A program made the translations under genes and the position numbers. Under the pieces are notes generated by a model, which was given only the letters and a program-made list of their open reading frames with translations, searched no databases and was not told where the DNA came from. Positions 31,926 through 33,680 of a stretch of DNA of 33,680 nt are shown here, in pieces. The first letter of the stretch is position 1, and the number at the start of each line of letters is the position of its first letter. Where the stretch lies: assembly GCA_017405085.1 (NCBI GenBank), contig JAFRBB010000062.1, positions 1 to 33,680 of the forward strand, given 5' to 3'. This DNA comes from Eubacteriaceae bacterium (GTDB taxonomy: Bacteria; Bacillota; Clostridia; Eubacteriales; Eubacteriaceae).

Positions 31926-33169
31926 CAGTCGTCCTCATCCAATAAAAACGCCATGGATTTTTCCAGACGCATAATATCGCTGTCGTTGTCCAGGGATTTG
32001 AGCTTATGAATCGGCGGCATGACCATTTTACGAAAACCTGATCTGACGATTTTTTCCAAATAGTCATAATCCTTGCCCGTCATGTGGTAACGCTTGTTGA
32101 GAATTTCCACGGTTTCATCGGCCAAATGTCTGGCCTGTTCGTTTAAGGCGCCGACCAGATTGTCCACCTGGGCTTTGGTAATCCAGAGCATCAGGCCGTC
32201 GATTTCATCCTCGATCAGCGAGGCGATTTGCCCGGCGACTTTGATGCGGTACTGCATTTTCTCGTCGATGAGATGTTTAAAATCGTCGATGGTAATCAAA
32301 GTGACCATATTCATCTCGCCGACGGCGGGCTCCACATCCCGGGGCAGCGCCAAGTCGATGAGCAGCAGGGGTTTTTCCCGGTCGGGCATTTCCCCTTCCC
32401 GAATGACGGTGTGGGGCGATGCCGTCGCCGTGATGACCACGTCGATATCCTCCATGGCTTCGTAGCGGTCGGTGTACTGCACGACATTGACCCCTTCGTA
32501 AATATCCCGGTATTCATCGCCGGGATGGAAGGTCCGGTTGGTCATGGTCACGTGTTTAAAGCCTTCCGCCGCCATATACCGAAGTGCCAAAAGGCCCATC
32601 TGGCCGGAGCCGATGATCATCACCTTTTTGTCCTGATAGGTATCGGGAAAGGTGCGCTTGACGTGTTTGACCGCCGTTGAGCTTAAAGACAGCGGCGTTT
32701 CCGAAATTTTGTATTCGGTTTTCATTTTTTTGGCGAAGGTCACGGCTTCCCTGAAGGCCTTGGTGAGGTATTTGCCCGCACCCCCCTCGTCCCGGGATTT
32801 ATCGAGGGCGTCCTTGGCCTGACCCAAAATCTGGTCTTCTCCCAAAATCATGGAATCGAGGCCCGTGACGACCCGGTAGAGATGAAGCACCGTATCTCTG
32901 CCTTGATAGTCGAAAAGATAGGGTTCCAGTTCCGGAGATTTTTCCGTCAGATAAAAATTCCGCAAACACACGATGGCCGCGTCCGGATCCGTGGTCGCGG
33001 CATAGATTTCCGAGCGGTTGCAGGTTGACAGAATAATCACCTCCGCAACGGACGGCTCGTCTTTGAGCTTCGCGATGCCCTCTTTGATGGTCCGGTTGAT
33101 GAAAGCGGCTTTCTCTCTCATCGCCAAAGGCGTCTCTTTGTGACCCGTGCCCACAACAACAATATCCAA
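31925..33169 (-). CDS. hemA: Glutamyl-tRNA reductase
   Basis: A 414-residue enzyme that reduces glutamyl-tRNA(Glu) to glutamate-1-semialdehyde with NADPH, the first and usually rate-limiting step of tetrapyrrole synthesis. Seen: the catalytic cysteine C50 in LSTCNRSEIY, GLDSMILGEDQILGQ (about 103-117), the nucleotide-binding VMIIGSGQMGLLALRYM (about 183-199), and the C-terminal dimerisation helix region. The start codon is TTG, with AGGAGG nine bases upstream; no in-frame ATG is better placed. First gene of the operon, with a leader of about 200 bases. A weak start on the first committed enzyme may limit its dose relative to later genes. Confidence 0.95.
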   Translation of the reverse strand: MDIVVVGTGHKETPLAMREKAAFINRTIKEGIAKLKDEPSVAEVIILSTCNRSEIYAATTDPDAAIVCLRNFYLTEKSPELEPYLFDYQGRDTVLHLYRVVTGLDSMILGEDQILGQAKDALDKSRDEGGAGKYLTKAFREAVTFAKKMKTEYKISETPLSLSSTAVKHVKRTFPDTYQDKKVMIIGSGQMGLLALRYMAAEGFKHVTMTNRTFHPGDEYRDIYEGVNVVQYTDRYEAMEDIDVVITATASPHTVIREGEMPDREKPLLLIDLALPRDVEPAVGEMNMVTLITIDDFKHLIDEKMQYRIKVAGQIASLIEDEIDGLMLWITKAQVDNLVGALNEQARHLADETVEILNKRYHMTGKDYDYLEKIVRSGFRKMVMPPIHKLKSLDNDSDIMRLEKSMAFLLDEDD

Positions 33170-33212
33170 AATACAATTCCTCCTGAATGCTTAAGCTAAT
33201 TGATCTCAATGT

Positions 33213-33235
33213 GACAACCGGCGCAGCCGGATGTC
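33213..33235 (-). promoter_or_regulatory. Strong hairpin in the hemA leader
   Basis: On the minus strand GACATCCGGC-TGC-GCCGGTTGTC forms a ten-position stem with one mismatch. It ends about 30 bases before the hemA ribosome site. No T-run follows, so it is not a terminator; it may stabilise the message or shape access to the start. No cobalamin riboswitch motifs are seen in the leader (33185-33368). Confidence 0.5.
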
Positions 33236-33374
33236 AAAGAAAATCATTGATCTTTTCTTTTATTTTTCATCGTTTTTCAACGTCCGTCCCGGAAAAGACG
33301 CGAAGCCATGCCGCAGGCTTTGATGAGATCTCTTCGGGAATGACGGCCATCGAATAAACAAAACATCGTTGGTT

Positions 33375-33402
33375 ATTATACCATATGGGGTATGGTAATC
33401 AA
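33375..33402 (-). promoter_or_regulatory. Promoter of the hem-cob operon
   Basis: TTGATT (33397-33402), 16 bases, and a perfect TATAAT (33375-33380) with the extended TGG in front, on the minus strand. It is the only convincing promoter ahead of hemA. Confidence 0.75.
33379..33397. promoter_or_regulatory. Operator-like inverted repeat with a G-tract on the hemA promoter
   Basis: TACCATATGGGGTATGGTA: 7-bp arms TACCATA/TATGGTA around TGGGG. It fills the spacer between -35 and -10, so a bound protein would block transcription. A G-tract flanked by A/T-rich inverted repeats is the general layout of CsoR/RcnR/FrmR-family sites, some of which sense Co, Ni or Cu. The family link is inference. Confidence 0.5.
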
Positions 33403-33540
33403 GATTTGACGGCCGTCCTTTTTGGGTTTTCGGACCGATTTCGGCCGTTACCGAACAAAACGTGCAAATTGTCCGTTTATCTCTCTGACCGGGCAGGCTT
33501 CCCTTTTAAGGCATATCACAGATTGGGCATGGTCCGTTCA

Positions 33541-33680
33541 ATCGAGTAGGGCGGATTTTCTCCGCCCTCTCACACCACCGTACGTGCCGTTCGGCATACG
33601 GCGGTTCAACGTAACTTCAAAGCATGTCGCTTTGTGTGCTCTCTCCTTTCCGCTCCCATGGATTTGCCCTAAGTTGTGCA
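33541..33680 (-). mobile_element. 3' end of a group II intron (domains V and VI)
   Basis: Domain V is seen at 33573-33606: a 9-bp lower stem (ACCGCCGTA with TACGGTGGT, one G-U), a two-base CG bulge and a 4-bp upper stem capped by GAAC. Domain VI follows: AGGGCGGA/TCCGCCCT with loop GAAAA, a bulged A at 33547 as branch point, then CTC paired to GAG, and the 3' end GAT at 33541. All parts have the spacing of bacterial group II introns. The reverse transcriptase gene and the 5' half lie off the right edge or are absent. The stretch 33403-33540 between the intron and the hemA promoter shows no gene. Confidence 0.85.

Noticed and set aside
33170..33370. Possible cobalamin riboswitch in the hemA leader
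   Set aside because: No B12-box-like AGTCAGGAGACC or GCCACTG core could be found on the minus strand, and the leader of about 200 bases shows only one simple hairpin.

Overview
The window reads as chromosomal DNA of an anaerobic, probably Gram-positive Clostridia/Eubacteriales-type bacterium. The basis is strong AGGAGG ribosome binding sites, sigma-A-like promoters (several with an extended TGG-TATAAT -10), ChW-repeat surface proteins, an anaerobic (CbiK/CbiG/CbiF type) cobalamin route starting from glutamyl-tRNA, a YgbA-type protein and a SEC-C protein. No species is asserted. All confidently called protein genes except one small gene (4663-4977) lie on the minus strand.

Right to left, in transcription order: (1) 33541-33680 is the 3' end of a group II intron (domains V and VI), continuing off the right edge. 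(2) 22095-33169 is a compact tetrapyrrole/corrin operon: hemA, a sirC-hemC fusion, a cobA-hemD fusion, hemB, hemL, cbiK, cbiF, cbiG, cbiH, cbiJ. It runs from glutamyl-tRNA to uroporphyrinogen III and precorrin-2/sirohydrochlorin, then into the cobalt corrin ring. It starts from a strong promoter overlapped by an inverted repeat with a central G-tract. (3) cbiP (20467-21966) follows behind its own promoter-like sequence, a potentially three-way-junction leader and an intrinsic terminator just before its ribosome binding site. (4) After a repeat island come cbiB, cobD and cobU (17250-19972) for the aminopropanol arm and nucleotide loop. cbiA, cbiC, cbiD, cbiE, cbiL, cbiT, cobS and cobT are not in the window and must be elsewhere if the pathway is complete.

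The left half holds an accessory surface module: a SEC-C protein (15954-16463), an apparently autoregulated TetR repressor (15092-15739) with two tandem operators, two secreted beta-helix/ChW-repeat proteins (12133-14889 and 7099-11463) and a C-terminally membrane-anchored protein (5311-7014). The three surface proteins share a roughly 75-residue module. Further left are a YgbA-family Cys-rich protein (4663-4977, plus strand), a degenerate-GGDEF/intact-EAL c-di-GMP phosphodiesterase candidate (2181-4214) and an NCS2 purine permease (198-1562).

The larger non-coding gaps are mostly mosaics of short intergenic repeats: a GAAACTC...GAGTTTC palindrome joined to AT-rich ATTCATCATTCATTATTAATT ends, a CTCCC/GTCGCC hairpin family, and a third family that includes a 59-bp near-perfect inverted pair bracketing the adhesin-tetR-SEC-C block. 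The points most worth a second look are the in-frame sirC-hemC fusion with an internal ribosome binding site, the cbiP leader, the operator-like site on the hemA promoter, the adhesin module, and the inverted repeat pair.
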